Below, in pieces: positions 48,901 through 61,239 of a stretch of DNA of 64,000 nt (position 1 is the first letter of the stretch; the number at the start of each line of letters is the position of its first letter). The translations under genes were made by a program, and so were the position numbers. Below the pieces are notes generated by a model. The model saw only the letters and a list, made by a program, of their open reading frames with translations, did no database searches and was not told the DNA's origin. Source of the DNA: Thinopyrum elongatum (Eukaryota; Streptophyta; Magnoliopsida; Poales; Poaceae); the NCBI GenBank assembly GCA_011799875.1, contig CM022302.1:49903030-49967029 (forward strand). The letters are read 5' to 3'.

Positions 48901-50157
48901 GATCGTGAGTCTCTGCTCGTTTCCGCGCGCTCCTAATCCACTACGGTTTGGATATTTGATCCGAGAGGCCTCTGGCCTGATAGCACTAACCATCACGTGG
49001 TCATAGTATGGGCGTTCTGCGTCGTATACATCAGCCGAAGCTTATTTGACGTCAGTAAGGAGCGGCGCACGCCGAGTTGGACTGGGAACGCAACCGCGTT
49101 TGTATAAGGGGTTGCTAGGTCTGCTCTCGGTGGCCCCGTAACGTGCAGGAGTTCCCGGGGCGATGGCCCAAGACCCCTGGGGGCATAGGTTTAGTCCGGC
49201 GTGCTGACCTCTCTTATAAGCCTAGGTCGGGTTGCGGCGTGTTGCTTAGCCGAGGCCGGGCATGACCTAGAAAAGTGTGTCCGGCCGGAGTTAAGCGAGC
49301 GTGGTGGGTAAGTTGGTGCACCCCTGCAGGGAAGAAACTTCTATCGATAGCCTGTCCTACGGTAACGGACACTCGGAGTTGTATCCCGATCGGTACAACT
49401 AGAACATGTGATGAGAACTGGATAGTACGTCTCTGGGATTGCTTTCTCGCAGGGAGTCGAGAAAGGATCTCAGGTCGAGGTTGATGATACTACTACTACT
49501 ACTTTACATTAAGTTCATCTGTTCTCTTCTATTGCTGCAAGACTGTCGAAGATTGTTGAAGATGCTAGTCTTCGATAGGACTAGGCTTTCCCCCTCTATT
49601 CTGGCATTTCTGCAGCCCAGTCCACATATACAGCCATTCCTTTGACAATGTTGCATATGTAGTGTAGATCCTTACTTGCTGAGTACTTCGGATGAGTACT
49701 CACGTTTGCTTTACTTTCTTTTTCCTCCATATCCAATTGATGCCACCAGACGACAGAGCCCCTGAGCCAGACGCCCCAGCCGACGACCAGTACTACTACC
49801 CGCCTGGCGAGTACTACTACTATGAGGAGCCGTTTGACGACCAGGAGTAGGATCGGAGGGTCCAGGGCAGGAGGCCTACACCTTTCGATCGTAGTATTTT
49901 ATTTTACCCCGCCTCTGTGAAGGCATATTTCTCTCTCTCTGTAAAATATCTGTACCCAGATATCTGATGCTTCCGCTGACGCTTGTATGCCATCGAGCTA
50001 TGTATTCGAGCCCTCGAGGCCCTGGCTTGTAATATAAAGCTTGTACGACTTTATTTATGTTTTAGAGTTGTGTTGTGATATCTTCAAGTGAGTCCTTAGG
50101 CTTGATCGTGCGCATTTGCGTGTATGGTTAGTGCACGATTAAGCCGGGGTCATCACA
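45934..50157 (+). repeat. 3' LTR of element D (4224 bp)
   Basis: Same length as the 5' LTR and ends ATCACA. It carries second copies of both exon-like blocks (48016-48315 and 49740-49850). Confidence 0.95.
49740..49850 (+). other. 36-codon tyrosine/aspartate-rich mini-ORF in the 3' LTR of D
   Basis: Second copy of the frame at 42504-42614. It differs by a few bases (two residue changes, G to R and S to G) and keeps the frame and stop. Confidence 0.4.
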
Positions 50158-51259
50158 ATTGAACACAAAAAATTCATACCGTGCAGCCACATACCATCTC
50201 TTGCATGCATTTTGTCAGGTTTACGTTCAGCCTGCTCTTCCCATATCTGATTCTGAACCCCTTTTCCCACGAATATAAATTATAGAAATCATAAGCCTCC
50301 CCGAGTGTATCAAAACTTGTTCATATCTTCAGCACGATGACAATGTCTCCAGGTTCTTTGGCGAATCGCCGGACAGATTTCTCCAGTGCTGAAATCCGAT
50401 CAGCACACGGGGCTCTGCCTAGTGCGGCAGCCCCAATTCGGACCCTGCATTGTCGAGAAAGTATGCCAGAAATTTTCAGTTCATTCTTACGGTTCAGTAC
50501 GCCCTGAAACTATATTCACTAGTAATTTTGTAAATACATATTGTGCAGACTTAGTTATCTTTACCCAAGTGGATATACACTTTGTTGTTTTGACACTAGT
50601 ATCTATAACAGTATGTCCGCTAATGATGCCACATATAACTTTTTAGTTAATTTGTACCAACAACATATTTAGATTTTTACTGCAGTATATATGATTTACT
50701 GTCAATATATCCTGCGTGGTCAGCACAATGCTTAATGACAGACAAACATAGTTCCCACCACTAATCTTCATACCTTTGCGTCCATCCAGGTTTGTCTGTA
50801 CTGCCTGCCCCTGGATCAGTGCCCTCAGCACAAATCTGGCCATCAACACTCGACACTGTCCTAGCCGGCAGCTTTACCACCGGCGGCGTCCTCACAGGGC
50901 CTCTCGATGGTCAGGTTGTTCTCGTTCCCCTCTTCTAGCAAAGTCCTGCTGCTTCCAAAGATAGGAGGCAGCCAAATCAGATCTCTGACAAGTTTTCTAT
51001 AAAAAAATGGTGTCCAATGAGCAGCAGCAGCAAGTAGATCCATACCTATTTATCGGCTCCATCAAGAACTCCATGCTTCCCTCAGCGGGTCGTCGCCTTG
51101 TCGCACCAGATTTCTCCATGGGGTCGCCGCTCTCGGCAATGGAGGAAGCAAGGTCTAGAGGTAGGAGATAGATGCTGCCAACGACCAACCCCTCTAGCAC
51201 ATTAACTCTGGTCACTACCGCCGTTGCCGGCCAGCGCCGGATCTGACCCACGGATCAGG

Positions 51260-51838
51260 ACGCCGGCGACATGTCGAGCCATGGCTCTGCCTCGTTCCGT
51301 CCATGGCGTGCAAACGTCCGTGCAACCAGGGACCCGCAAGGCAGGTGCGTATACAGTTGTATATCTGGATTAATCTGTCCCACATGGCCTCTCAACCTGA
51401 CGCTACATTCAATTCTCCAAATCGCAATGCAACACCTGACGTATGAGATACCGAGCTCCTGTGAGCTCGTGATCACATACTCCACGTCCTGAATATGTAG
51501 TCCTTGTCCTTGTGAAGGATGAACGAGTCAATGAAGTACAGTTCAACAACCTCTTTAACCTCCCCATCCTGGATGTTGTCCAAGTTATTAAAGAGATACA
51601 TATCGAGTACTCCAGCCGTTTTCCTATCTAGACACATGCACTATGGTTATCCGGCCATAAGAGGTTGACCATGTTAAATATGGCGCCTTCGAAAGTGATG
51701 TTGAAACAACTACCTCCGGCAACACTAGAGAAAAAACATAGTTTGTGACACCTGCATGCATCTAAATGTTACCAGTATATAGAATAACACTCTTAAGTAC
51801 TCTCATAGCATCTATACCCTTACAAGTGCATGCAAATA
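51260..51838. other. Intergenic sequence between FRS and P450; possible gene fragment
   Basis: On the minus strand about 51620-51490 reads LDMYLFNNLDNIQDGEVKEV and on through VELYFIDSF. It resembles coding sequence but breaks after about 45 residues, and I do not recognise it. The rest is 3' flank of the P450 gene. Confidence 0.3.
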
Positions 51839-53566
51839 TTATTCATGACTACCATCATGTGCTGTTGGGACAAGAAGGAGCTTCTCCTTGCGGTGTATCG
51901 TCATTCCAAACACCTCTGTCATATCAAGGTCCTTATGCTGCATCCCACCCAGGAGCTCCCAGTCAAAGCAATAGGTGAGGTTGGCGAGCATAATCTCCAC
52001 GGAGGCCATGCCAAAGTTTATCCCGGGACATATCCTTCGCCCGGCTCCAAACGGCAGGATCCCGAAATCCCTCCCCATGTAGTCGGGGGACGCGACGCCC
52101 TCGAACCTCTCAGGGATGAACTCCTCCGCATCCTCCCACGATCTTGGGTCTCTGCCGATGGCCCACACATTGATGATGACGCGGGTCTCGCCGGGGACCG
52201 TGTAGCCGTTAATGACGCACTTGTCCATGGAGAAGTGCGGGAGGAGGAGGGGCAATGGCGGGTGTAGTCGGAGCGTCTCCTTCAAGACCGCCTTTAGGTA
52301 GGGCATGCCGCCCAAGTCGTCCTCCATGACCATTTGTTGACCCTTGGGTGTCTTGTCCCTCACCTCGGCTTGGAGTTTGGCCATGAGGTGTGGCTTTCGC
52401 ATGAGCTCAGCCATGGCGAACTCTAGGACTACGTATGACGTGTCTGTCCCAGCTACAAACATGTCCTGCATACATGGATTCGATCTAATTAAATACTCCT
52501 GCAACCTGCATACATGGAGTATATGCCTATATGGTGAACATTAAGAAGTGCTAGATAGTGCAAATTTAAGAGATTCTCTTGGAAATTAAGTAGTACTATT
52601 ACGTACCACGAGAATGGCCTTGACATGCTGCCTAGTGAGGCTGTACTCTTGTTGACGAGCGAGGAGAACGTCGACGAAGTCTGCCTCCTCGTCGTCTTCT
52701 TGCTGCAGGGATGCTTTGGCTTTGCTGGCATGGTCGTCGATGATCCTGTCGAGCAGCCCGTCCCACCTCTTCCTCAGCCGATTCATCTTGGGGAACAGCA
52801 CCCGCGCCAGCGCGTCCACCTTGGCCAGGCTCGGGAAGTAGTCCTGCGGGTTGAACCCGCCGAACGCCGCCACGTTGCCGTCGATCACCTCCCGGAACAG
52901 CTCGTTCCGGCCTTCCTCCCGGAAGAACTTGCCCGACACCGCGCGGCACGCGATGTCGTTGGTGAAGGTGGCGAGCAGCGTGGACATGTCCACGGCGGCG
53001 CCGGCGGCCGCGGCGTCGCCGATCTTGGCCATGACCAGGCGCGCCTCCTCCTCGCGGCCGGCGCGGAGCGAGAGCACCTTCCGGGCGCTGAGCAGGTGCG
53101 TGGTCACGAGCCGCCTCAGCTGCCGCCAGAACTCGCCGTAGGGGGCGAAGGCGATGTCGGAGCCGTCGAGGAGCGCGTCGGCGAACGCGTTCTGCGGGCG
53201 CGACGCGAAGACGTGGTCGTGCGTGCGCAGGACCGCCTCGGCGGCGCCCGGGGTGGTGACCACGAGGTTGCGCACCTGGCCCAGGTGGAGGAGCAGGAGC
53301 CCGCCGTCGCCGTGCTGCGCGGTGAGGGCCGCGAGGGAGATGTGGGGGTCGGTGCCGATGAGGTGGAGGTGGCCGATGAGAGGGAGCTTGCTCGGAGGCG
53401 CAGGAAGGGGGCGCTCTTCGCCATGGCCCGCCGCCGCAGCTTGCTCGCCGGCCGGTCTCCTCCTTCTGGTTGCTGCGGAGTAGTAGAGGAGGAGGAGAGG
53501 GGCGAGCAGGAGATAGAGCGACAGTGCTTGTGGAGATAAGAGTGCTGCCACTAGCTGACCCGCCAT
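51839..53566 (-). CDS. Cytochrome P450, CYP71 clan, two exons
   Basis: Exons 53566-52607 and 52465-51839 (GTACGT donor, GCAG acceptor, phase 0) encode 528 residues, normal for a microsomal plant P450. Residues 5-30 form an N-terminal membrane anchor, followed by basic RRRR and the proline hinge (PAPPSKLPLIG). The oxygen-binding helix AGTDTS is at 325-330, ETLR (ExxR) at 383-386, IPERF at 437-441 and the haem loop PFGAGRRICPG at 458-468 with Cys466 as ligand. All are intact and no lesion is seen. The single intron after the region before helix I is typical of the CYP71 family. The second exon looks most like CYP71C-type (indole and benzoxazinoid) enzymes, but substrate and subfamily are not established. 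The gene stands alone, with no related pathway gene in the window. Confidence 0.92.
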
Positions 53567-54240
53567 GGTGATAAAGATGTGCATGCATGAAGTGGTAAAA
53601 GTTTGGATTTTATAGGTCGCTGATGGAGAATTAGCGAGTAGTGGAACCAACGAAGGATGGAGGAAAATGGGTAGCAGGAAGAAGAGGGCATCACTAGCCA
53701 TCAGACTACTGATAGTTTGCAAACTATGCTTCATAATCCAGTTCATTTTTTCCCTCAAAGCAGTGTCATGTGTATTGTTTTATTTGTTTTTTTAGGTATG
53801 ACTCCATGTGTTATGACTGCCGATTTTTGGCTTACTGGACGTTTAGTTGCTTTGTACATAGCTTGTAGGATTCCTGCCTACTATGTCGCACCGCCGCTAC
53901 GGTCCCGTCGAAGCCTCTCCCTGCTCTGCTCCACCCATCGTGTTCGGCCTAGCCTCGATGACCTTCTTTTGTCCCACAAATCTGTGGGTGTTGACATCGC
54001 CAGCCATAAGAGTCCGGTGAGGACCAGAGAGGCCGGCACCATCGAGGGTATGATGCCCTTGACCTTCGACAGCCGAGTGTGCATCTTGCTTGTTTGCTTG
54101 CAGCACGATGACAAAACAATGAGCAATGAAATGCTTGATCTCATGTCGCACGCCATGCCCCCATCGACGACCGTGACATGCTCACAATCAGTAAAGCAAG
54201 ATCTTCCGCTCAAGTTAGTCCTGCAGGAATTTAGGAAGCA
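53567..54240. other. Upstream region of the P450; no gene recognised
   Basis: The first 200 bp are the probable P450 promoter side, with no clear TATA. Beyond lies unique-looking sequence with short frames and no motif. Confidence 0.4.
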
Positions 54241-55020
54241 TGTGTAGTTTGATTTGGGTACAAACATGACGCCTACAAAATAATATGAAACATGGAAATG
54301 AAGCAAACTAAACAAGGTGTAGAAGCACAATTGTGAAGTACATGAAGCAAACCATACACTATTAAGAAGCATAACCATGGTGCATATATGAAGCAAACTA
54401 TGCACCGTGAAGAAGCACAACTATGATACAAATGAATCATGAAAATTGGATACATCGTATTCATGTAATCTCAACACAATTTCTACATAGTGGAAGCACA
54501 TATAAGAAAAATGGGGTGCAAAAAATCTCTGCACAGTCATTCAAATTAAGACAAGCGGTGATATGCATCTTGTCCATAATATGTGTGAAATTTAGGAAGC
54601 ATGATTTACTTGTTCATTAAGTAAAAACATGATGCCTACAAGAACGTGCAAGGATTGACACAAAGCAGAACTGAACACGATGTAGAAGCACAAGTTTGAT
54701 ATGTACTAAGCAAAGTGGACTCAGTGTAGAAGCATTGGCATGATAAATATGAAGCAGAGTTTAAGCAGCAATGGTGTAGTAGTACTATATGTATGTATGA
54801 AACATGAAAAGCTGGAAGCATTGTACAGATGCAATCTCGACATACTTTCTATATAACGAGGATAGTCATGATAAGGTTGGATGAGGATGGTATGGCGGAT
54901 TCGCGCGACCAGCAGTGTGTGCTCCCTTCGCCAACTTTGAACATAGACAACAAAGAGGGGGAAAAGAGCGACAAAAATCTTCTCACTTCTCACTCATATT
55001 GCAACCAAAATTGAGAAGCA
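54240..55020. repeat. GAAGCA-rich degenerate repeat
   Basis: AAGCA/GAAGCA recurs every 20-40 bp, often as GTAGAAGCACAA or ATGAAGCAAACTA. It resembles the GAAGCAC-type filler inside grass Mutator-like elements. No coding sequence is seen. Confidence 0.45.
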
Positions 55021-56690
55021 CATGTACGTATGTACATGCCAAATTCAGAGATATTACTCTGATTCAGTCATATAATACACAATGGTGTGGGCAAAATAAT
55101 GAATCAGTTATACAAATACACAATGGAGGTGGACAAAATTCATCAAACAACACTCGTGACATACAAATATGTTAGAAATCAGAGAGGGCTATATCAAGAT
55201 TTCCCAGAATTACCTATGTCAGATGAGGATGCTACCAGCAGAGGAGATGGGGGGCGACTCCAGCAAGGTTCCTCGCGTGATGGGTTCGTTCGGAAACCGC
55301 CGGGGGATCCGACCATGGACTGCGAGCTCGCTCGTCATGCTCGTCGTGGCTAATGCCGGCCACAACAACCGTGTGGGACGGCGCACCTGCGAGGTGAGTC
55401 TCATGGGAATAGGGAAGGCTGGTTCATGGCGGCGAGAACAAGGGCGGGGCGGCCGGGGACGAGATTGGCGAGCTCCGGAGCAGGCGACGGGGATGGGGAC
55501 GGGTGGGTTTGGGCAGGTGAGATTAATGCGGGAGTAGTTATGGATGGAAAATCAGGCTGCTTTGGAAACTAATCAAAGGATCTTAGACGCAATCTCGACC
55601 GTGAGATGAAAGAAGCATCGACGGTATGCGCTCAGTCTGACAAACGTCTGCTATCAGATGCCTGCTAGGAAGCGTTTCCGCAGGAAGAATCAGTTGCGTA
55701 TCTGGACGGGCGGGAAGCGGATAGCAGCCACACAATCTACTTGTGGAATTGTAGAATAGAGAGACAGACCTACCATGCATATGTCAGTGATGACGATGCG
55801 GTTTGGAATATCCGGCCTCTCTCTGGCCCGACCATTGCTCATCGGAATTGTTGGATTTGTCGACGTGACTGATGGGCACACGCGCGGTACCACACCAGCA
55901 GTCAACATTTTGCTAACAAAACCCAAGGAGTCAAATAGCCTTAGCAGCCCTGCCCCCTTCCTCCCATAATTATGGGACCCAGGGAGTATTTTCTAATTAA
56001 TCGAAAAAGACTCGCGCCTCACTTTCTAGATAAATTATCGACCAACATACAACACAACGCATAAAACTGCACATCACACACCACACACACTCAACACTAG
56101 ATACAAGGGTGTTTAAGAATAGCTAGACGAAGCTGTGCATGACAAAACGAGTACTCCAAGGTGGCTCCTTCAAGAAAGTCACGACAGTAGAGCATCGCCA
56201 CAGTTCGATCCAGGAATCAAGATTTCCTCCAAAGCAACATGAAGGACGAAGTGGAACCACGATGACTCCTTCAAGAAAGAGACGACGCCCATAGGCGATG
56301 CCGCCGTCGCCCTGGCAGATCCAAAGTGGGTTTTCACCCCAGCAAGCCCTCTTTGCCTCCGAGACGTAGTACTGCAGTCTATGAGGACATCTGCCAACGT
56401 CATACTCACGCCTTCGACCGTCGCACCGTAACCACCACGCGCGCCCACACGGCTGTGGCAACCAGCAAACACCCGAGTTGGGCGCTCCGCCCACGAGAAC
56501 CACGCCTGCCATCTCCATGGCCGCCGCCTCGGCACCCATGGCCCCAACACCATTCTCATCCTAGACTTGCAGCCAAGACGAACAAAGTGTCGGGCAGGAA
56601 GGCACCTCCTTCCCCGCCCTTGGACGGCCCCCGGGTCAAAGCCATCTTGGGCCGGCCAGATCTGGCCGCCCCGCCAAAGGTGTTCGTGAT
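55021..56690. other. Unassigned sequence
   Basis: Short open frames without recognised domains. From 56100 to 56690 the sequence is GC-rich and looks like transposon leader or UTR sequence. No gene can be supported. Confidence 0.4.
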
Positions 56691-57688
56691 TTAAAAAAAA
56701 GTCCATGAATTTTTGAAAAATTGAGATTTCGGAAAACATTAGTGTATACAAAAATGTTCAACAAATTTCAAAAAATATCAAAATTTAAAATTTTGCTCGT
56801 GAACTTGAATTTTTTTGTAATTCCAAAAATGTTTCATAAATTCACAAAAAATACCATAAATTTGAAAAAAAATGACAATGTCTAAAAAATATTTTCTATA
56901 TCAAAAAATGTCCAATAATTTGATTTTCTTTAGATTGTGAAATTTTTCATGAAAATAAATAAATTTCGAGAATACAAAATTATTCCTGATTTAAAAAAAT
57001 TGTTTGCAAATTTGGAAAATGTTCAAAAATAAAAAAAATAAGGAATTGAAAAATCAATTTGTGTGTCTAAAAAACATTTCTGATTGAATTTTTTCGTGAA
57101 TTAAACAAATGCTAATTAATTAGACCAATATCCGCAAATTGGAAAATATAAGGCGCATTGAAAGAAGAAGACAAAGAAAGAACTTGAAATAAAAACAAGG
57201 AAAAACCCAATGAGGAAACGGCTTAGAAAGAGCACAGTAATAAAATATAAAAAAGGTTCAAGGAAGTCTAGAACCATTCCAAAACCGATGGGAAAGGCAC
57301 AGAGAGAGTGGGCTGGCCCATTACAATGCCAACACAACCGCGGGGGAGGGGGGGGGTGGGGGGCACGTTTGGTTGGTATTCCCCAACCTGCGCGGGTATT
57401 AGGATCCCTCTCTAATATCCTGTGTGAATTATTTGTACTCGTACCTGGGATGAGACTAGGCATGCTCACCGTATTGCTGTGACACGCATGAAAGAATTGT
57501 GTGCCGTGGGAGTTATATGTCGCCTGTAACGAGACATGTTACGTCTAACCTACAAGGCGGCATTATTGGGCCGACCCAATACTGTGCACTGGTTTGACTA
57601 TTTTACATTGGTTTCTTCTCCCCCTCAAAAGAAAAAAACATTGGTTTCTCCGTATTTTTTATGCTTTCCTTTTTTCCCTTTTTCGCAC

Positions 57689-57691
<3 letters not shown>
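56691..57691. repeat. AT-rich low-complexity arm
   Basis: Many A/T runs with AAAAATGTTCA- and AATTTTTGAA-like motifs (to about 57150), then GTGGGCTGGCCCAT (57309) and a G-rich stretch at 57340-57363. It is paired in style with the AT-rich block at 57750-58260, which ends in GGGCCGGCCCAC (58303). It may be one non-coding transposon with the TA repeat in its centre. Confidence 0.4.

Positions 57692-57744
<53 letters not shown>
57692..57744. repeat. TA microsatellite
   Basis: An uninterrupted (TA)n tract of about 53 bp. Confidence 0.95.
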
Positions 57745-57749
<5 letters not shown>

Positions 57750-58429
57750 TTGGTCATACACGTTGTACATTTTTCGTATACATATGACACATTATTTTTA
57801 TACATGTTTAATATTTTCAAACACATTTTAATTTTGTATATGTTTTTGGTGCCTTATTTTTAATATACAGTTTTAGTATACACACGGAACACTTTTTATA
57901 CATGTTTAACATTTTTCAAATACAATGATTAACATTTTTTTCCAAATACATGTTTTCATGTCTACTTTTTTTTCATACATGTTGTACATTTTCCATGTAC
58001 AGCTGATACATTTATTTAATATTTTTAAAATACATATTTATATTTTTTTAAACACATGTTATTGAACCTTTTTGGGATATTTGTTAAACCCTTTTCCAAT
58101 ATGTGTTGAAACATGTTTTTCAAATGCTATCAACATTTCTAAAGTTGCACAAACTTATTTTAACACACCATTAACATTTTTTCTAAAACTTAAGTAATCG
58201 TTCGTGGAATATATGTATTTTAGGTTTTTTTTAATATAAACAAAAGTAGAAAAAAGCAAGACAAAAAAACAGAGAGAAGAAATGCATAAACTTTTTACTG
58301 GGCCGGCCCACTAAGGGCGTTCATTTAGTTCCTTTGTATTCCGTCTCGCTCTAAGTGAGGTATAGGCACTACCGTTGTGTGCTGCCATGCTTGGCTCAGT
58401 TGTAAAAACTAGGTGCAACTAACCAATGG
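57745..58429. repeat. AT-rich low-complexity arm
   Basis: Repeated ATACATGTTTAACATTTTTCAAATACA-like units in short degenerate form (each under 20 bases conserved), then GGGCCGGCCCAC. No gene is seen. Confidence 0.4.
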
Positions 58430-58993
58430 TTACCTATTGGGGGGCTTCCATAAGGGTCAGTCTTTTGCTTAGGAGCGCGCCAAGTGGTGCGTTCAAGTGT
58501 TGTCACGTGTCGCGTGCTCGGTGTTACCTCTGGATTTCGTTTTTTTATACACATTTTCGGGATTTAGATGGGTATTATGGATTTTCGGCTTTTGCCTTGT
58601 TTTTCTAGGTTTTGGAATTTTTTTTTTGCGAAGCACAACTGTGTTTCTTGGGAAAAAATGTGCTGCCTCTAAAAGCGTAGATTTGCTTGTGTGGAAACAT
58701 AGATTTGCTTCCGCGATTACCCATAACCGTGCTTCTTGAAAAGCAAAAATATATGTGCTTCCACGAGAAGTACATATTTGATTCTCGTGAAAGCACATTT
58801 TTACTTCCATGAGTTATGCTTCTCAGGGAAAAGATTATGCTTCTACGAAAAGCACATATTTGCTTCTCGGTAAAATAAAATTGTGCTTGCACGATAAGCA
58901 CAGTCTGCTTCTTGTTGAAGCACATATTTGCTTTCGCGAGAAGCATAGTTGTGTTCCCAAAAAAGGAAACAAACTGAAAAACCCGCAGCATGC

Positions 58994-59748
58994 CACTAGT
59001 AGAAAAACTACTTTACGTGAGACACATTAGTCCCGGTTTGTAAATGAACCGGCACTAATGGTACCATTAGTCCCGGTTCGAACGGCTATGCATTAGTCCC
59101 GGTTCATTTGTGACCTATAGTAACGGTTGGTGGCTCCAACCGGTACTAAAGGGGTCATGGCCTTTAGTACGGGTTGGTGGCTCCAACCGGTACTAAAGAC
59201 CCCCCCCCCTTTAGTACCGGTTGGAGCCACCAACCGGTACTAAAGGTGGTGCGCTGCCACCCGCAGTGCACAATATTTAGTCCCACCTCGCTAGTTGAGA
59301 GGAGCTCACACCGGTTTATAAGCCCCGCCGCGGCTACCATGTCGAGCTCCTCTCTAAGCAGGCCTTTGTGGGCCTATTGCAAGTCTTCTGCCCTGTGGGG
59401 CCTACTGGGCTGTACGGGCCTGCATCTTGGCCCAACTAGAGGTTGGGTTTCTAGTCGTATGCAGGCCGTGCCGGCCCAGTAGGCGGGCTGTTTTTGTTTA
59501 TTTCAACAACAAAAAAATCAAAAAAAATCCTTTAGTCCCGGTTGGTGTTGGTGTTACCAACCGGGACTAAAGGTCGCCCAGACCACGGCGCGCCTCGTGC
59601 CACGTGGTGGGCCTTTGGTCCCGGTTCGTGTTGAACCGGGACTAATGGGGGGGGGGGGACCTTTAGTCCCCACCCTTTAGTGCCGGTTTCCAGAACCGGT
59701 ACTAAAGGTCCTTACGAACCGGTACTAAAAGTCGTTTTTCTACTAGTG
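58994..59748. mobile_element. Non-autonomous CACTA (En/Spm) element
   Basis: 755 bp. The ends CACTAGTAGAAAAA and TTTTTCTACTAGTG form the inverted repeat, with TGC duplicated at 58991-58993 and 59749-59751. Subterminal repeats of TTAGT(C/A)CCGGTT and its complement fill both sides. No transposase is encoded. It sits inside the larger inverted-arm element. Confidence 0.93.
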
Positions 59749-59835
59749 TGCTTTCGGTTGTTTCTTCCCTTTTTTGTATTTGTTTTTTCTTCCCTTTTTG
59801 GGGTATGTTTTTTTTTGTTTCTGGCTAATATTTTT

Positions 59836-60397
59836 GGGTTTTTTATCATTTATGCCACTAGTTATGTCCCACTACTCAGTTTTGCCATTAGAAGTTACAA
59901 CTACTAAAAAATGTCATCAATCCGTGAGATGCTTGCTCAAAAATGCCATTAGATATCTAAAAAATGCCATCATTCCGTTAGATGTTTGCTCAAAAATGCC
60001 GTTAGACATTGTTATTTTCACGTCAAACCCGTTGACCATGTTATATGATAAAAATAAGCCTAGACCCACATGTCAGTTTTCTCTATCTCACAATGATAGG
60101 TGTGGCCCCACTTGTCAGGAGTAACCAAGCGAATAATTTTACAGGAAAATAAGAACATTGTTGGGATCAAGTGGGCCCACACTTTATTGTAGTGAGATAG
60201 AGGGAGAGCTGGCATGCTGGTTCATAGGTATTTATGTCATTATAACGTGACAAAAGAGTTTTGAGATCACAATAATGGTGTCCAGTGGCATTTTTGAGCA
60301 TGTGTCTAACGAAGCGATGGCATTTTTGAGCAGTTAAAATTCCTAGTGGCAAAACTAAGTAGTGGGACACAACCGATGGCATAAATGATAAAAACCC
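59836..60397. mobile_element. Mutator-type MITE with long inverted arms and 9-bp TSD
   Basis: 562 bp. It begins GGGTTTTTTATCATTTATGC and ends with the inverse GCATAAATGATAAAAACCC. AATATTTTT is duplicated at 59827-59835 and 60398-60406. The arms remain alignable for about 200 bp (CAAAAATGCCA motifs, CCCACTACT). The 9-bp duplication is typical of Mutator-type transposition. Confidence 0.85.
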
Positions 60398-60406
60398 AAT
60401 ATTTTT

Positions 60407-61239
60407 TCCTGATTTTTGTGACAAATTTTTTTGTTGAAATATATTAACATGAGATCTAGGTTCAGAGATCTCGACATGAGAAATTCACACACTGAAAACG
60501 GTTCCGAATTTGAACGCACGGCTCAAGTTATAAAACTTTTGAATAAATGAATCTACGCAAAAAAGAAAACTTTCAGATTGTGACAAAGTTACATACATGC
60601 GGCGCCACTTGTCTAGGCGTGAGAAGATGGTGAATGACCTTTGCAAGGGGTATGAAAAATACAGGATTTGAGTGGCATGTCCACTTGAATCCTATTGGAT
60701 TAGGATATAGTGTTTGATGGCACTGGGAAAACCAAAGAATTGTAAAAAGAGGTCAATGTGGATGCTAAATTTTCAATGAAAAATTACTATAGGATTCAAT
60801 CCTATGAATCAAACGACTAACATAAAAAAATCCTAAGGATTTCAACCATCCAAGAGCGTAACCATCTAAATATCCTATAGATTTCTGTTACATCAAAAGA
60901 GTACTAACTAGTGCGTCACATAGGGTCCATCTGAAGGCCCACCAGCTAGTCACGCTAGGCTTTTTTGGTGTTACTAGCTAGCAGCTGAAATCACTAGTTG
61001 AGGAGTACTCCTTCCAAAGATCATTCCCACCTCCCCAGGTTGTGACAAGTGGCGCGCTTCATGTGCGCCACTTGTTGCAACCTCGGAGTTTTCCTTTTTT
61101 TAGATCCGTTTATTCAAAACGTTTTATCTCTTAAACCGTGCGTCCAAATCTTGAACTGTTTTCATCGTTGCATTTCTCACGTTGAGATATTCAAAACTAG
61201 ATCCCATGTTGATAGATTTTGACGAACTTTTTTTCATGA
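60407..61239. other. Unassigned AT-rich sequence
   Basis: No gene. One strong hairpin, AAGTGGCGC at 61049-61057 with GCGCCACTT at 61065-61073, is present. A stretch at 60650-60900 with GGATTCAATCCTATGAATC looks like a degenerate MITE without clear ends. Confidence 0.4.

Larger units (their letters stand above)
38698..50157 (+). mobile_element. Element D: truncated Ty3/Gypsy chromovirus in an FRS intron
   Basis: 11460 bp with two 4224-bp LTRs (38698-42921 and 45934-50157) and a perfect ATTGA duplication (38693-38697, 50158-50162). The LTRs show about 11 substitutions over their first 660 bp. The internal part is only 3012 bp: primer site, leader, then RT from the [14 protein letters not shown] box onward. 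Gag, protease and the front of RT are missing compared with element A. The pol protein is close to A's. D lies antisense to the FRS gene, inside an intron that is 98 bp long without it. Confidence 0.95.
36533..51110 (-). pseudogene. FRS: FAR1-related (FRS) gene, broken and split by element D
   Basis: FRS proteins are MULE-transposase-derived transcription factors of the phytochrome A pathway. The FAR1 DNA-binding domain starts at about 50330 (GEAYDFYNLYSWEKGFRIRY, QEMVCGCT). It stops at a GT donor (50179-50178) and resumes at 38616 after CAG (GKPIVEKTRSCQCECPAL, NGWYIAERLDEHNH). The transposase domain follows at 38300-37600 (FGDVVTLDTTYRTNLYDM; MPDTAHRWCKWHV; QSESANHMLKNYVPPG), and two zinc knuckles lie at 36700-36545 (CSICRRQGHKRTSC; CKNCGVEGHRRNNC). 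Lesions include a frameshift near 50310 (extra T), one near 38345, a loss around 38270, a TAA near 38036, TAGs in the WA*PYFKG and ST*QSES segments and a frameshift between the knuckles. Possible 5' exons lie at 50765-50960 and 51036-51110 (MEKSGATRRRPAEGSMEFLM). Confidence 0.85.

Noticed and set aside
52625..53588. Long frames overlapping P450 exon 1 in other phases
   Set aside because: High GC at third codon positions opens the alternative frames; only the P450 frame carries conserved motifs.
57536..57863. Frames with YIYIYI repeats
   Set aside because: They are translations of the TA microsatellite.
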